From the IMG/VR virus record IMGVR_UViG_3300027675_000004, positions 1 through 64,000 of that record: a DNA stretch of 64,000 nucleotides; one strand, written 5' to 3'. Made by a program: the position numbers and the translations under genes. Positions 6,055 to 14,280 of the stretch are shown here, piece after piece. The notes beneath the pieces were generated by a model, which was not told where the DNA came from, made no database searches, and saw only the letters and a program-made list of their open reading frames with translations. The DNA is from a virus. How positions within the stretch are numbered: the first letter of the stretch is position 1; every line of letters begins with the position of its first letter.

Positions 6055-6717
6055 ATGAATAATCCAGATGAAACATGTACATCATTAGAAGATGGTGTCT
6101 GCTACTATTGTGGAAAAAACACGAATAGCATTGCTGGCAATCCTAGTGAATGGCCATTAATGTTTTGTCATGTTGATCAACCAGGTGTTGCTCAGTATCA
6201 CCATATTAGTTGTGTTACTAAAAGGTTGGATTTATTACTTCATTTACAAAAACAATTACCAAGAGAATTTGTGGTTAAGACAGATAATTTGTTAGATGCA
6301 GATATTGATACTGCGATAATAGATTATTTACAAAAAGTTATCGAAGAGTTAAAAGCTGCTGATCGATTAAAAAATATACATAAAATGCAAGCAGAATTAT
6401 TATATCATGATGTAGCTTTTTGGGGGTCTAACTTTAAAAATAATAATATTAATGAAGAATTTATCGGGATTCAATTTTGTGTTGTATGCAATGATGTTTT
6501 TGCTTGGGCAACTGCAGATTGTGAATTAGTTGAAGACAAAGAGCTACCTTTAGTGTATAATATCTTTAATCAATATGGTAGAATTGGTATTGAGGCATGG
6601 TGTTCTTTAAAAAGAGATAAATTAGAGCCTCAACAACCGTATTTAGAAGAACACCTTAATTTCCATCAAATACGCGATCAAGTTGAAGCTATGATGAAGG
6701 TAAAATGGACACTTTAA
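6055..6717 (+). CDS. hypothetical protein with N-terminal Cys/His cluster (220 aa)
   Basis: The N-terminus has CYYCGK (about residues 16-21) and later CHVDQPGVAQYHHISC, a Cys4/His pattern suggesting a zinc finger of LIM/PHD-like or treble-clef type. A helical linker follows (RLDLLLHLQKQLPREF), then a C-terminal domain with another Cys pair (CVVCND). The SD lies in the upstream gene. No enzyme motif is recognised. It belongs to the run of zinc-binding small proteins at 5779-7099. Confidence 0.5.
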   Translation: MNNPDETCTSLEDGVCYYCGKNTNSIAGNPSEWPLMFCHVDQPGVAQYHHISCVTKRLDLLLHLQKQLPREFVVKTDNLLDADIDTAIIDYLQKVIEELKAADRLKNIHKMQAELLYHDVAFWGSNFKNNNINEEFIGIQFCVVCNDVFAWATADCELVEDKELPLVYNIFNQYGRIGIEAWCSLKRDKLEPQQPYLEEHLNFHQIRDQVEAMMKVKWTL

Positions 6718-6720
6718 TTA

Positions 6721-6894
6721 ATGTATGACGAACGTTATAATGTTTTTGATTGCCCTGAATGTGGTGGTGATTTTACGATTGTATTAAAAGTTTATTATCA
6801 AGATTATCGATATTATAAGAAAATACATTGTTATGTATGTAATAAAATTTTTGATTTACCTTTTACAGCTAAAGATAGAGAGATATTGGGATAA
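6721..6894 (+). CDS. small zinc-ribbon protein (57 aa)
   Basis: Starts three bases after the previous stop. CPECGG (residues 11-16) and CYVC (39-42) flank a beta-hairpin-like segment (FTIVLKVYYQDYRYYKKIH), the standard layout of a two-knuckle zinc ribbon. It has no strong SD of its own, so translation may be coupled to the gene before. Function unknown. Confidence 0.5.
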   Translation: MYDERYNVFDCPECGGDFTIVLKVYYQDYRYYKKIHCYVCNKIFDLPFTAKDREILG

Positions 6895-6913
6895 AATATT
6901 TATAAAATAATTA

Positions 6914-6937
6914 ATATACTAAAATTATTTAGTATAT
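6914..6937 (+). promoter_or_regulatory. perfect 10-bp palindromic hairpin upstream of a small gene
   Basis: ATATACTAAA (6914-6923) and TTTAGTATAT (6928-6937) form a perfect inverted repeat around a 4-nt loop, just before the strong SD (AAGGGGG) of the gene at 6953. It is too AT-rich for a strong terminator and has no U tract directly after it. An operator or an RNA hairpin is possible. Confidence 0.45.
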
Positions 6938-6952
6938 AAACAAGGGGGTAGT

Positions 6953-7099
6953 ATGAAGAAAACATGTGGTACATGTGGTAGCAGAGTTCAATATGAAAAC
7001 GATCCAGAACATTATATTTGTAATGCAGCTCCTGTTATAAAACGTGTTAGTGCAACTCATAAAGTTTGTTCGAAATATAAGAATTTTATGAAAGATTAA
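6953..7099 (+). CDS. small Cys-rich protein (48 aa)
   Basis: ATG 6953 with SD AAGGGGG. It begins KKTCGTCGSRVQYE and ends CSKYKNFMKD, with a Cys in between. The spacing (CxxC...C...C) fits the small phage zinc-binding family in which the last Cys precedes a KNF-like tail. Function unknown. The next gene starts three bases after the stop. Confidence 0.5.
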   Translation: MKKTCGTCGSRVQYENDPEHYICNAAPVIKRVSATHKVCSKYKNFMKD

Positions 7100-7101
7100 T
7101 A

Positions 7102-7779
7102 ATGCTTTTAGTAATTACAGATAAAGAGAAGCAAGGGTTAAAAGAAACTTTTAAACATTTTGGTCGTAAAAAAAATGTGGAAGAGGTTTTTTATGACCTT
7201 TGCTTCTGTATCTGCGCTCCACAAACAAAATTTATTAATAATCGCAAAGTAATTGATATTTTAATTGATAAGGAATTTTATTATATAGATATAGCCAAAT
7301 CTGAATTGGAAGAAATTTGTAAACCTGTTAGGTTTTATAGAAATAAAGCTAAATATTTATTAGAAGGTAAAAGTAAGTTTCAAGACATACTTTATCAAAT
7401 TTATAAATGGGAAGATTATGAAGAATTGTTATCTTCTCAAAAATTACGTGAATGGTTAGTAAAAAATGTTAAAGGCTTAGGTATGAAGACAGCATCGCAT
7501 TTTATGCGTAATTTAGGTGATAAAGATCTTGCCATAATTGATACTCACATTATTAAATTCTTAAATACATTAACTCCAAATGATGGAAAACAGTTTTTTG
7601 AGACACAAGGCGGTGATTGGGTAATAACTTTCGGTACTCCAAGAACAAATAAACATTATTTAGAAATGGAAATGATATTTCAAGATATTGCAAAACAGAA
7701 TAAATTGTCTTCTGCGGAGTTAGACGCGTTAATTTGGCAAAGATATAGTAAAACTCCATGGGAAAATTTTAAATATTAA
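7102..7779 (+). CDS. ogg: 8-oxoguanine DNA glycosylase/AP lyase, OGG2-like (225 aa)
   Basis: A helix-hairpin-helix GPD-type base-excision enzyme. The segment KNVKGLGMKTASHFMRNLG holds the HhH motif with the catalytic lysine (K129 in GMK). The following AIIDTHI carries the catalytic aspartate (D147). Length and layout match the compact OGG2 family of archaea and thermophilic bacteria, which removes 8-oxo-guanine from DNA and nicks the abasic site. The C-terminal half is less conserved. The start has no clear SD and lies three bases after the preceding gene, so coupling is likely. A phage copy would protect its DNA from oxidative damage. Confidence 0.75.
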   Translation: MLLVITDKEKQGLKETFKHFGRKKNVEEVFYDLCFCICAPQTKFINNRKVIDILIDKEFYYIDIAKSELEEICKPVRFYRNKAKYLLEGKSKFQDILYQIYKWEDYEELLSSQKLREWLVKNVKGLGMKTASHFMRNLGDKDLAIIDTHIIKFLNTLTPNDGKQFFETQGGDWVITFGTPRTNKHYLEMEMIFQDIAKQNKLSSAELDALIWQRYSKTPWENFKY

Positions 7780-7807
7780 TAAAAATATAATAAAATTATG
7801 GAGAAAT

Positions 7808-8290
7808 ATGAAAAAAATGATTTTACCACAAAAAAGAGATAAAAATGAATTGAAAAATGCATCAATTTTAGCAAAAGTGATAAAAATAGCTGAAAAAAAT
7901 GGTTTTAAAGAACATTTATCTTTTTTACCTTTATTTTTATCTTATAAAAATGGTAAAAATAATAGAAAATTCAATAAAAAACAATTTTTAGCACTTATAG
8001 AACGTATATGGGAAAGGAATAAAGAAAAGATCATATTTTCGCATGCATTTGCACTTGCTTTTTGGGGTTCAAAACGTCGTTTTAAAAATGGTACAACATA
8101 TGAACAATATGAAAAACGTTGTTTACAAGCAGGGATGACAAAAAAAGAAGCTTTAGCTAATTTAGAGAGTTATGAACGTGCTTGTTTTACTATATTGGAA
8201 TATAAATATCGATTGCAAGAAATGGTGATTAGTAGTGATCCGATAATGTATTTAGAGCATTGTTTGACTAATAAAGATTATAAGCATTAA
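7808..8290 (+). CDS. basic hypothetical protein (160 aa)
   Basis: ATG 7808 with a weak SD (GGAG). Highly basic and helical, with a central segment (HAFALAFWGSKRRFKNGTTYEQYEKRC) and a helix-rich C-terminus (KKEALANLESYERACFTILEYKYRLQEM). The C-terminal part recalls small phage proteins of unknown function that sit near replication or early genes. No catalytic motif is seen. It probably binds nucleic acid, judged only from charge. Confidence 0.5.
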   Translation: MKKMILPQKRDKNELKNASILAKVIKIAEKNGFKEHLSFLPLFLSYKNGKNNRKFNKKQFLALIERIWERNKEKIIFSHAFALAFWGSKRRFKNGTTYEQYEKRCLQAGMTKKEALANLESYERACFTILEYKYRLQEMVISSDPIMYLEHCLTNKDYKH

Positions 8291-8351
8291 AATAATAAGT
8301 ATGAACTTTTTTATATAATATTGTGTAATTTTAGTATAAAAAGGAGATAGC

Positions 8352-8579
8352 ATGATTTTTTATACACTTAAATTGAGATTTTTAGCTTGCTGGAACATTC
8401 TTAGAGGTCGTGGTACTATTTGTGGAGTTCATTTTTATCCAGGTACAGTTATTATTTTGAATGAAAAAGATAAGGATGCTATAAAAGTTTCGAACTGTAC
8501 TTTTCATTTTGATGTAGATAAATCAATTCAGTTAATAACATGTGTTAATTTAGCAGGAGATGTGAAGAATGACGACTAA
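8352..8579 (+). CDS. small hypothetical protein (75 aa)
   Basis: ATG 8352 with SD AAAAGGAGA. The N-terminal half is hydrophobic and basic (FYTLKLRFLACWNILRGRGTICGVHF), followed by strands (GTVIILNEKDKDAIKVSNCTF). It may be a distant paralogue of the gene at 4106. It overlaps the next gene by 11 bases. Confidence 0.5.
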   Translation: MIFYTLKLRFLACWNILRGRGTICGVHFYPGTVIILNEKDKDAIKVSNCTFHFDVDKSIQLITCVNLAGDVKNDD

Positions 8580-8727
8580 ATCTCGAAGTAATTATAGAAT
8601 AGGTTTTTGTTATAGAACAGATTGTTTAAATCGGGATGTAAAATGTAATATTTGTTTATTTTATAATCAATATAAAAATATTAATGATGATACAATAATA
8701 GAGGTATCTGATGAAAAAGATATTTGA
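8569..8727 (+). CDS. small four-Cys protein (52 aa)
   Basis: ATG 8569 lies in the end of the previous gene with SD AGGAG about 11 bases upstream. Cys residues at 14, 19, 26 and 29 (CYRTDCLNRDVKCNIC) form a compact four-Cys cluster, probably a zinc knuckle. The end overlaps the next start. Too short to assign. Confidence 0.45.
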   Translation: MTTKSRSNYRIGFCYRTDCLNRDVKCNICLFYNQYKNINDDTIIEVSDEKDI

Positions 8728-9007
8728 AAAGGATAAAAAATATTACAGAATTAAAGTTAAAAACATGCTAACAGATTGTAATATAGCAGAAGAACAGTAT
8801 ATTGATTTAGACATAATTGATATTGTGGAAAAAATAGACACATTAATTGATGTAGTTAATATTTTAGGAAAAACTATTAATAATATGCATCAACAATATA
8901 ATTTATTACCCTTAAGAAAATATATTGAAGACTTAGAAAAAAAGGTTATCGCACAAGGTGATCTTATAGCTTCATTTAAACAAGAACAAATATATAAAAA
9001 CCTTTGA
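8711..9007 (+). CDS. coiled-coil hypothetical protein (98 aa)
   Basis: ATG 8711 with SD GAGG inside the previous gene. The first 30 residues are polar. From about residue 38 it is a long helical stretch with heptad-like hydrophobics (IVEKIDTLIDVVNILGKTI, then RKYIEDLEKKVIAQGDLIASF). The final codons overlap the -35 box of the promoter at 9004-9032, so this gene ends the left transcription unit. Function unknown. Confidence 0.5.
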   Translation: MKKIFEKDKKYYRIKVKNMLTDCNIAEEQYIDLDIIDIVEKIDTLIDVVNILGKTINNMHQQYNLLPLRKYIEDLEKKVIAQGDLIASFKQEQIYKNL

Positions 9008-9032
9008 CAAGATAGAGAAAGGGTGTTATACT
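9004..9032 (+). promoter_or_regulatory. sigma-70 type promoter, copy 1
   Basis: TTGACA (9004-9009), a 17-nt spacer and TATACT (9027-9032) give a near-consensus housekeeping promoter. The bases after the -10 (tatcatg) resemble those after the promoter at 14017-14045 (taacatg). It lies in the gap before the gene at 9074 and probably starts the transcript that includes the XRE regulator and the terminase genes. Confidence 0.75.
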
Positions 9033-9073
9033 TATCATGTAAATAACTATAATTAATAATAATTTCAACTTTG

Positions 9074-9421
9074 ATGGATGAGCAAAAGACACATTATATA
9101 ATTAAGGCTATAAATATTGATAAGGAAGAATTTATAGTTTTAAAGAAACATACTAAAAAAAGATACTCACAGTTATCTAGAAGTAAGGTTACATATAAAC
9201 AATTTGAAGCATGGACTTTATGTGCAATGGTATTAGGGGTGTTTGGGGGCTATGGAGATAAAGAAGCAACATATTTATTTTATAAATATTTATTACAGAA
9301 CAAACTTCCAAATATTTATATTTTAGATTTTAAAAAATTTGTTAAAATATGTATATGTATAATAGAAAATAAAATAAATGAACAACCCGCAAGAACAAAA
9401 AACATTACAAAATCGTCTTAG
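9074..9421 (+). CDS. hypothetical protein (115 aa)
   Basis: ATG 9074 is preferred to the TTG three bases earlier. There is no good SD, and a leader of roughly 40 nt follows the promoter. The protein is basic and helical with a central hydrophobic segment (FEAWTLCAMVLGVFGGYGDKEATYLFYKYLL). No HTH can be drawn with confidence. It overlaps the downstream XRE gene by 44 bases, implying a two-gene regulatory unit. Confidence 0.5.
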   Translation: MDEQKTHYIIKAINIDKEEFIVLKKHTKKRYSQLSRSKVTYKQFEAWTLCAMVLGVFGGYGDKEATYLFYKYLLQNKLPNIYILDFKKFVKICICIIENKINEQPARTKNITKSS

Positions 9422-9611
9422 AGAATATAGAGTTATACCTAAGATATCACAATGGGATTTAGCTCTCCGTAGTGGTGTAAAACAATCTCGTATTTCATTA
9501 ATTGAAAATCATTTAGTTAAACCTACAACAAGAGAAAAGGTAAAACTTTCTGAAGCACTTAATCATGCTGTAGAAGAAATTTTCCCTAACCAAATTGATA
9601 CTCATGGATAG
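9378..9611 (+). CDS. XRE-family HTH transcriptional regulator (77 aa)
   Basis: A single Cro/C1-type helix-turn-helix of the usual 60-70 residues. Helix 1 is LQNRLREYRV. The HTH core is ISQWDLALRSGVKQSRISLIEN, with the typical S-R-I-S recognition helix start. The end is TTREKVKLSEALNHAVEEIFP, the standard XRE tail. Such proteins bind operators as dimers. The gene lies shortly after the promoter at 9004, so autoregulation is likely, but no operator palindrome was identified. Confidence 0.8.
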   Translation: MNNPQEQKTLQNRLREYRVIPKISQWDLALRSGVKQSRISLIENHLVKPTTREKVKLSEALNHAVEEIFPNQIDTHG

Positions 9612-10185
9612 CAAATTATCAGAAACAATAGCAATACAAAAACAAATTAAAGATTATTTGGAAGAAATTAGGATGCCAGCATTAAGAAAGAATGTATTAA
9701 AATTATATGCGGCAGTAGAAGAAAAGCTTAGAAATAATCCCGCTTCTATCAAATATCATCATAATTATAAAGGTGGGCTTTATGTGCATACTTTAGAAGT
9801 AATGGAATTTGCATTAGATATGTTTGATCTTTATAAAGAACGTTTTTTGCATGATTTTAATAGAGATGATGTAATTTGTATATCTTTTATACATGATTTA
9901 GAAAAAATTACTAAATATAAAAGAAATATATCACCGAATGTTGGGCATAATAAATATGAAACTGAATTTCTATATAATGATAATAAGGTAGATATGAACG
10001 ATAGTGCTGAGGTAGTTAATTTAATTAGTAAATATGGTATTTTTTTAACAGATATACAATTAAATTCTTTGGTATTTCATCATGGTGGGTTTTCTATTGA
10101 TAAGGGTAAAATGACAAGTTTAGCGTGCTTAATTCATACTGCTGATTTATTTAGTACTACTATAGGAGCTATTAGAAAGTGTTAA
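9604..10185 (+). CDS. HD-domain phosphohydrolase (193 aa)
   Basis: ATG 9604 overlaps the end of the XRE gene by 8 bases. The HD-superfamily signature is visible: HHNYKGGLYVHTLEV (first metal His residues), FIHDLEKI (the HD pair) and LVFHHGGF plus HTADLF further on. These metal-dependent hydrolases act on nucleotides, cyclic nucleotides or RNA 3' ends. The layout recalls the HD part of the YhaM-type 3'-5' exonuclease, which is a guess. Coupling with a regulator might mean a signalling or host-takeover role. Confidence 0.7.
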   Translation: MDSKLSETIAIQKQIKDYLEEIRMPALRKNVLKLYAAVEEKLRNNPASIKYHHNYKGGLYVHTLEVMEFALDMFDLYKERFLHDFNRDDVICISFIHDLEKITKYKRNISPNVGHNKYETEFLYNDNKVDMNDSAEVVNLISKYGIFLTDIQLNSLVFHHGGFSIDKGKMTSLACLIHTADLFSTTIGAIRKC

Positions 10186-10285
10186 CAACTTTTTTAAGAA
10201 AACGTGATTATAATGGTAGATTTATTCAATAGAAAAAAATTAGAATATTTTATTAATTTTTAATAAGAACAATGCATTGATAAAT

Positions 10286-11209
10286 ATGTCCGAAGATCAA
10301 GAACCAGTACCAGATGCTATAGAACAAGAATATAACGAAAAAATATTAAAAAGTTTTTCTGACCAACAAGCACTTCCTATAATTAATCCCACCTCATTAT
10401 CTCCAGATAAAGATATATTGGCAAAACAAAGAGATGACGAGAATAAACTTCCCGAAGAATTCGATTTAAAATATGTTGGTGATTTATCATATTTACAGGA
10501 AATTTTTTCCTCTAAATATGATAAATTTAATTCATTAGATTATTTAAAAAAAGTAAGACAGAGTATGCTTGAGGAGGGATACCCCGATTGTTCAGCTTTA
10601 AATGAATTTTTGTTTTGGGCGACAATGAGTCGTAAATTACAGATTATTTATCAGCGTATGCATGCTAAATTAAATCGTAAAAAAGGGACAAGTGAGGATG
10701 ATGCTGAAAATATCAGTTGGTTAAAAGAAATGCGTAATGTGTCAGAACAGGTAGCTTCATTACAGCGTTCGTTAGAAGGGATGCTTGATAAACGTAAAAA
10801 GATTAAGGATGTTACTGATTTACATGCTGAAACAATGGAAGCTGCTGAGTCTTTTATTAAGTCACACATTGGGGAATTTACTTTTCGTTGTACTTGTGGT
10901 GCGATTGTAAATACACAAGGTTTACCTAGTTTTGCAATTAAGACTACATTAGATAATAATGGTGAAACAATTTATCATGTTTTTTCACCAGAATTATGGT
11001 ATTTATATCATAAACAATTAATTCCATTACATTATGTAGCGTTTGTTTTACGTACTTCTCCTGAAGGTATTTTAGTAACTGCAGCTGCTAGAGGTGAATA
11101 TGGTGTTAAGCCAGTGCAAGAAGATGTACCTCTGTTAGAGAAAGAAGAAAGTTTTTTAAAGGATTTACAAAAGGTATATGACGACTACTACAAAGAACAC
11201 AACCATTGA
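10286..11209 (+). CDS. hypothetical protein upstream of terminase, candidate small terminase (307 aa)
   Basis: A TTG at 10277 also opens the frame; ATG 10286 is preferred. The first 60 residues are acidic and disordered-looking. A helical region follows (LNEFLFWATMSRKLQIIYQRMHAKL, then a heptad-like MRNVSEQVASLQRSLEGMLDKRKKI). The C-terminal domain begins with FRCTCGAIVNTQG and is beta-rich. Position directly before terL, with a 32-base overlap, suggests the DNA-recognition (small) terminase. No classical HTH is seen, so the call rests on context. Confidence 0.45.
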   Translation: MSEDQEPVPDAIEQEYNEKILKSFSDQQALPIINPTSLSPDKDILAKQRDDENKLPEEFDLKYVGDLSYLQEIFSSKYDKFNSLDYLKKVRQSMLEEGYPDCSALNEFLFWATMSRKLQIIYQRMHAKLNRKKGTSEDDAENISWLKEMRNVSEQVASLQRSLEGMLDKRKKIKDVTDLHAETMEAAESFIKSHIGEFTFRCTCGAIVNTQGLPSFAIKTTLDNNGETIYHVFSPELWYLYHKQLIPLHYVAFVLRTSPEGILVTAAARGEYGVKPVQEDVPLLEKEESFLKDLQKVYDDYYKEHNH

Positions 11210-13997
11210 GCAAAAACTAGGGTTATATTTTGTTTTTCATCATAAAATAGCATTTCGAGATTTTTTTATACCCCAAGCAACAGGAAAAGTTTTTTATACA
11301 TATTATTATCAATATGCACCTGCGTTATGTGACGAACTTGTGTGGGCAGGAGCACGTGGAACTGGAAAAAGTTTTGATCTTGAGTTTTCAATTATGCAAA
11401 ACCCATATTTATATCCAGGAGAAGAAACTTTTCTTACAGCATTTCGTAAAACACATGTTAAGGATCGTTTAGAGAAGGTTATTACTTATCTTGCGAATGT
11501 TCCTTATTTGCGAAGTTTCTTAAAAGGTGACACAAGCGTTTCTTTACGCGAGGCTGTTACACGTACTCCAATTTATTCAATTCGTTTTAAAAATAATCAT
11601 GAAATTTGTGGTATTTCTACGGGTGAAGATCCTCAAGCCGTTATGATTCAGGGACATCACCCATGTATTCATCCTTGGCAAAGAGTTCGTCTTTCTGATG
11701 GGAGAAATATTTCTATTATTAAAATTATTAGAGAAATTAGAAGGGGTAAAAAATTATTTGTTAAAAGTTTTGATTTTCATAAACAACAAATTGTTGATAG
11801 TGAAATTATTGATGGTTGGGTGTCACCAATTGAAGATAAAAAAATATTACGTATTATTTTAGAAGATAATACACATCTTTTAGTTACTAATAATCATAGT
11901 ATTTATGTTGAAAGTAATAATATTATTACTAAAAAACAAGCGCAAGATATTATTCCATTTTCAGATTTTTTATTATCTGATGAGCCAAGTTTGACATGTG
12001 CGCAAAGGTCGCTTGTTGTTGGTAGTTTGTTGGGTGATGCATCAATATCTATTCATCCATGGAATAATCATAGAATTGGTAGAAAAATTAATAAACAACG
12101 TAATATTCCAGATGCATCACATAGAATAAGATTTACGCATACAGCTTTACATGGAGAATATATAGAATTTAAATATAAAGTATTAAAAAATTTTGTTTCA
12201 GATAAAAAAGTAAAAATTATTAAACAAGTTCCCCGTATACATGGACACTATCAAGCATCTTTTAGCACTCGTTGTTTATCTGCATTTGATCCAATTGCAT
12301 TAACATGTATTAAAAATAAGAAAAAAACTATTACAGAAGAATTTTTAAAATTTGTGGATGAAAAATCTTTAGCTATTTGGTATATGGATGATGGGGGTAG
12401 AACTCTAGGTAAAAGCGGTGTAATATATTGTATTATATTGCATACACAAGGATTTACATTAAATGAAAATAAGTTATTAAAAATATTTTTAAAATCTAAA
12501 TTTGATATTGATGTAAAAATAGTAAAAAATAAACGTTTTGGGCATTTCTTATATCATTTATATCTTAATCGTAAAAATGCATTAAAATTTATTAATTTAA
12601 TTTTACCTTACTTACATCCAATTTTTTTATATAAAGTAGTTAATATAGAAACAGATACATCTAGCATTGGATCTAAGCTTAATGAATTTTTTAATGAAGA
12701 ATTTCTATTGCAGAAAAAAATGGTTAAAGAAATTATAATAGATAAACAAATTAATAAGGTATGTGATCTTAGTATTAAAAATACACATAATTATTTTGTT
12801 AGTCATACATTAGTCGCTAATTGTTTTAGATTTATCGAAGAAGGCCAATTCTATATACAAGACGCTTGGATGAAATATCAAAACACGCAACATCCTTCTG
12901 GTTCTGTTGACCGTTATTATGGCGTATCAAATGGGATCCTTGATTCTCCATTTTATGAGATTACGCATCGTTTAAAGAAATTTAAAAATAAAAAATTTAG
13001 GGTTCATCGCGCAATGGAACCTAATTGGAATCAAGAATTAAAACGTGAAAAATTAGCTACATTAAAAGGCCCTAATTCTAATGATTGGATTCAACAAATT
13101 GAAGCACAGGATGGAGAGCCTTCTTTTGGTGTATGGAATGAAGCTGATATTAAAAAGAATATTGATTTTAGTGAATCAAAAGATATTCCTGGGTTAATTG
13201 AAAACCAAATTCGTATTATTACAATTTTAGCAAAAGATTATGTGAATATGGATCCGTGTCAGGTATTATGTAATTTACCAGGTTTACCTGAAGGTGTAGA
13301 AGAAGTTATTGTTGGTATAGATGCAGGTTATTCGCAGCCCACTATTCTGTTACCTTTTTTTAAATATAAAGGAAAATGGAATTTAAAAGTAAAAATTTTA
13401 TTATTAGATCGTATGATTTCAGATGATCAAACAGAATTAGTTGATTATGTATTAACATTTTATAAAGCATATGCAGGCATAGATTGTACTTCTGCGGATG
13501 GTAGAGATATAGCGACAAAATTATGTAATCCCAAAAATGAACAATATAAATCTAAACAATATGATAAAAGGATTTTTTTCATAGATTTTCGTGAAGCCAT
13601 TATTACCGGATATAAGCGTAAAAAAGAAGGAGCTGGAGATATCTTAGAAGAAGTAAAAGATTATATGAAAAATCTTACTACTCGTATTTTGCGTGAAAAA
13701 TTTTATAGTACTGAATTTCTTTTAAATTATGACGAAGAAATGATACCAGAATTTATTTCTGAAACGCAGAAAACCGACCCTAGTGGTCGTGTTTCTATAC
13801 ATACCCCACCAACAGTGCATATACCAGAAGCGTATAGATGTTTTGCTGGTGCATGGTGGAAATTGCATATATTAATTGAAAAACCACCATTAGAAAATAT
13901 GGAAGATGATGAAGCTTACGAAATGCAATTTCCCTCTAAAGAAGAAAACACTTTAAACTTATTTAAAACACAAAAACAATCTTTAGAAAATATGTAA
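11178..13997 (+). CDS. terL: terminase large subunit with in-frame intein (939 aa precursor)
   Basis: The DNA-packaging motor of the head. Walker A is GARGTGKS (residues 58-65). The Walker-B-like acidic pair (FIEEGQ) lies just after the intein. The C-terminal RNase-H-like nuclease starts at VGIDAGYSQP (D715), with further acidic residues in IDCTSADG. Without the intein (residues 163-548) the protein would be 553 residues, a normal size for TerL. ATG 11178 has SD AAAGG and overlaps the previous gene. The intein sits between GHHP and CFRFIEEG, in the ATPase core, so splicing is required for packaging. Confidence 0.9.
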   Translation: MTTTTKNTTIEQKLGLYFVFHHKIAFRDFFIPQATGKVFYTYYYQYAPALCDELVWAGARGTGKSFDLEFSIMQNPYLYPGEETFLTAFRKTHVKDRLEKVITYLANVPYLRSFLKGDTSVSLREAVTRTPIYSIRFKNNHEICGISTGEDPQAVMIQGHHPCIHPWQRVRLSDGRNISIIKIIREIRRGKKLFVKSFDFHKQQIVDSEIIDGWVSPIEDKKILRIILEDNTHLLVTNNHSIYVESNNIITKKQAQDIIPFSDFLLSDEPSLTCAQRSLVVGSLLGDASISIHPWNNHRIGRKINKQRNIPDASHRIRFTHTALHGEYIEFKYKVLKNFVSDKKVKIIKQVPRIHGHYQASFSTRCLSAFDPIALTCIKNKKKTITEEFLKFVDEKSLAIWYMDDGGRTLGKSGVIYCIILHTQGFTLNENKLLKIFLKSKFDIDVKIVKNKRFGHFLYHLYLNRKNALKFINLILPYLHPIFLYKVVNIETDTSSIGSKLNEFFNEEFLLQKKMVKEIIIDKQINKVCDLSIKNTHNYFVSHTLVANCFRFIEEGQFYIQDAWMKYQNTQHPSGSVDRYYGVSNGILDSPFYEITHRLKKFKNKKFRVHRAMEPNWNQELKREKLATLKGPNSNDWIQQIEAQDGEPSFGVWNEADIKKNIDFSESKDIPGLIENQIRIITILAKDYVNMDPCQVLCNLPGLPEGVEEVIVGIDAGYSQPTILLPFFKYKGKWNLKVKILLLDRMISDDQTELVDYVLTFYKAYAGIDCTSADGRDIATKLCNPKNEQYKSKQYDKRIFFIDFREAIITGYKRKKEGAGDILEEVKDYMKNLTTRILREKFYSTEFLLNYDEEMIPEFISETQKTDPSGRVSIHTPPTVHIPEAYRCFAGAWWKLHILIEKPPLENMEDDEAYEMQFPSKEENTLNLFKTQKQSLENM
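11664..12821 (+). mobile_element. intein with LAGLIDADG homing endonuclease in terL
   Basis: Codes for 386 residues from Cys1 (CIHPWQRVRLSDG) to the terminal Asn (THNYFVSHTLVAN), followed by Cys+1 of the C-extein. Block A, block B (VTNNHSIYV) and block F/G (CDLSIKNTHNYFVSH...) of a Hint splicing domain are readable. Two LAGLIDADG helices are present: LVVGSLLGDAS (near precursor residue 280) and LAIWYMDDGG (near 400). The penultimate residue is Ala where most inteins have His, a variation seen in some active inteins. The element should self-splice and home into intein-free terL alleles. Confidence 0.9.
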
Positions 13998-14016
13998 CAT
14001 TTTGGTAATAAAATAG

Positions 14017-14045
14017 TTGACAAATATAGGAATATGCGTTATACT
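14017..14045 (+). promoter_or_regulatory. sigma-70 type promoter, copy 2
   Basis: TTGACA (14017-14022), a 17-nt spacer and TATACT (14040-14045). Spacing and downstream context match the promoter at 9004. It lies in the gap after terL and directly precedes the small gene at 14093, which is followed by a terminator at 14281. Promoter, gene and terminator thus form a self-contained unit. Confidence 0.8.
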
Positions 14046-14092
14046 TAACATGAGATAAAGTATAATAAATAATAATTACTTTATTTAATATA

Positions 14093-14248
14093 ATGATAAT
14101 GGAAAAAACTATTTGGCAAATTTTAGATGAATATTGTAATGATTTAAAATATGGTGAAATTAATATAAAAATTACAGTACACCAAGGGAGAGGGATTGCT
14201 TTTGAAGAGACTTCTCCACCAATAAGAAAATATAAAGAGATAAAATAA
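14093..14248 (+). CDS. DUF2292-like small protein (51 aa)
   Basis: ATG 14093 (or the in-frame ATG 14099). The core YGEINIKITVHQGRGIAFEE, followed by a terminal IRKYK, matches the DUF2292 pattern: a short helix, then 'yGsv.i.vhdGkiv.ie...k.R'. That family is small, beta-rich and of unknown function. The gene has its own consensus promoter and terminator and sits between terL and portal, the arrangement called a moron in lambdoid phages. It may be expressed independently of the late genes. Confidence 0.6.
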   Translation: MIMEKTIWQILDEYCNDLKYGEINIKITVHQGRGIAFEETSPPIRKYKEIK

Positions 14249-14280
14249 AATATAAAGGATAGCTCGACATTATTCAAATG

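Noticed and set aside
10213-10263. 16-codon ORF between the HD gene and the terminase block
   Set aside because: No SD and no features beyond chance; too short to support.
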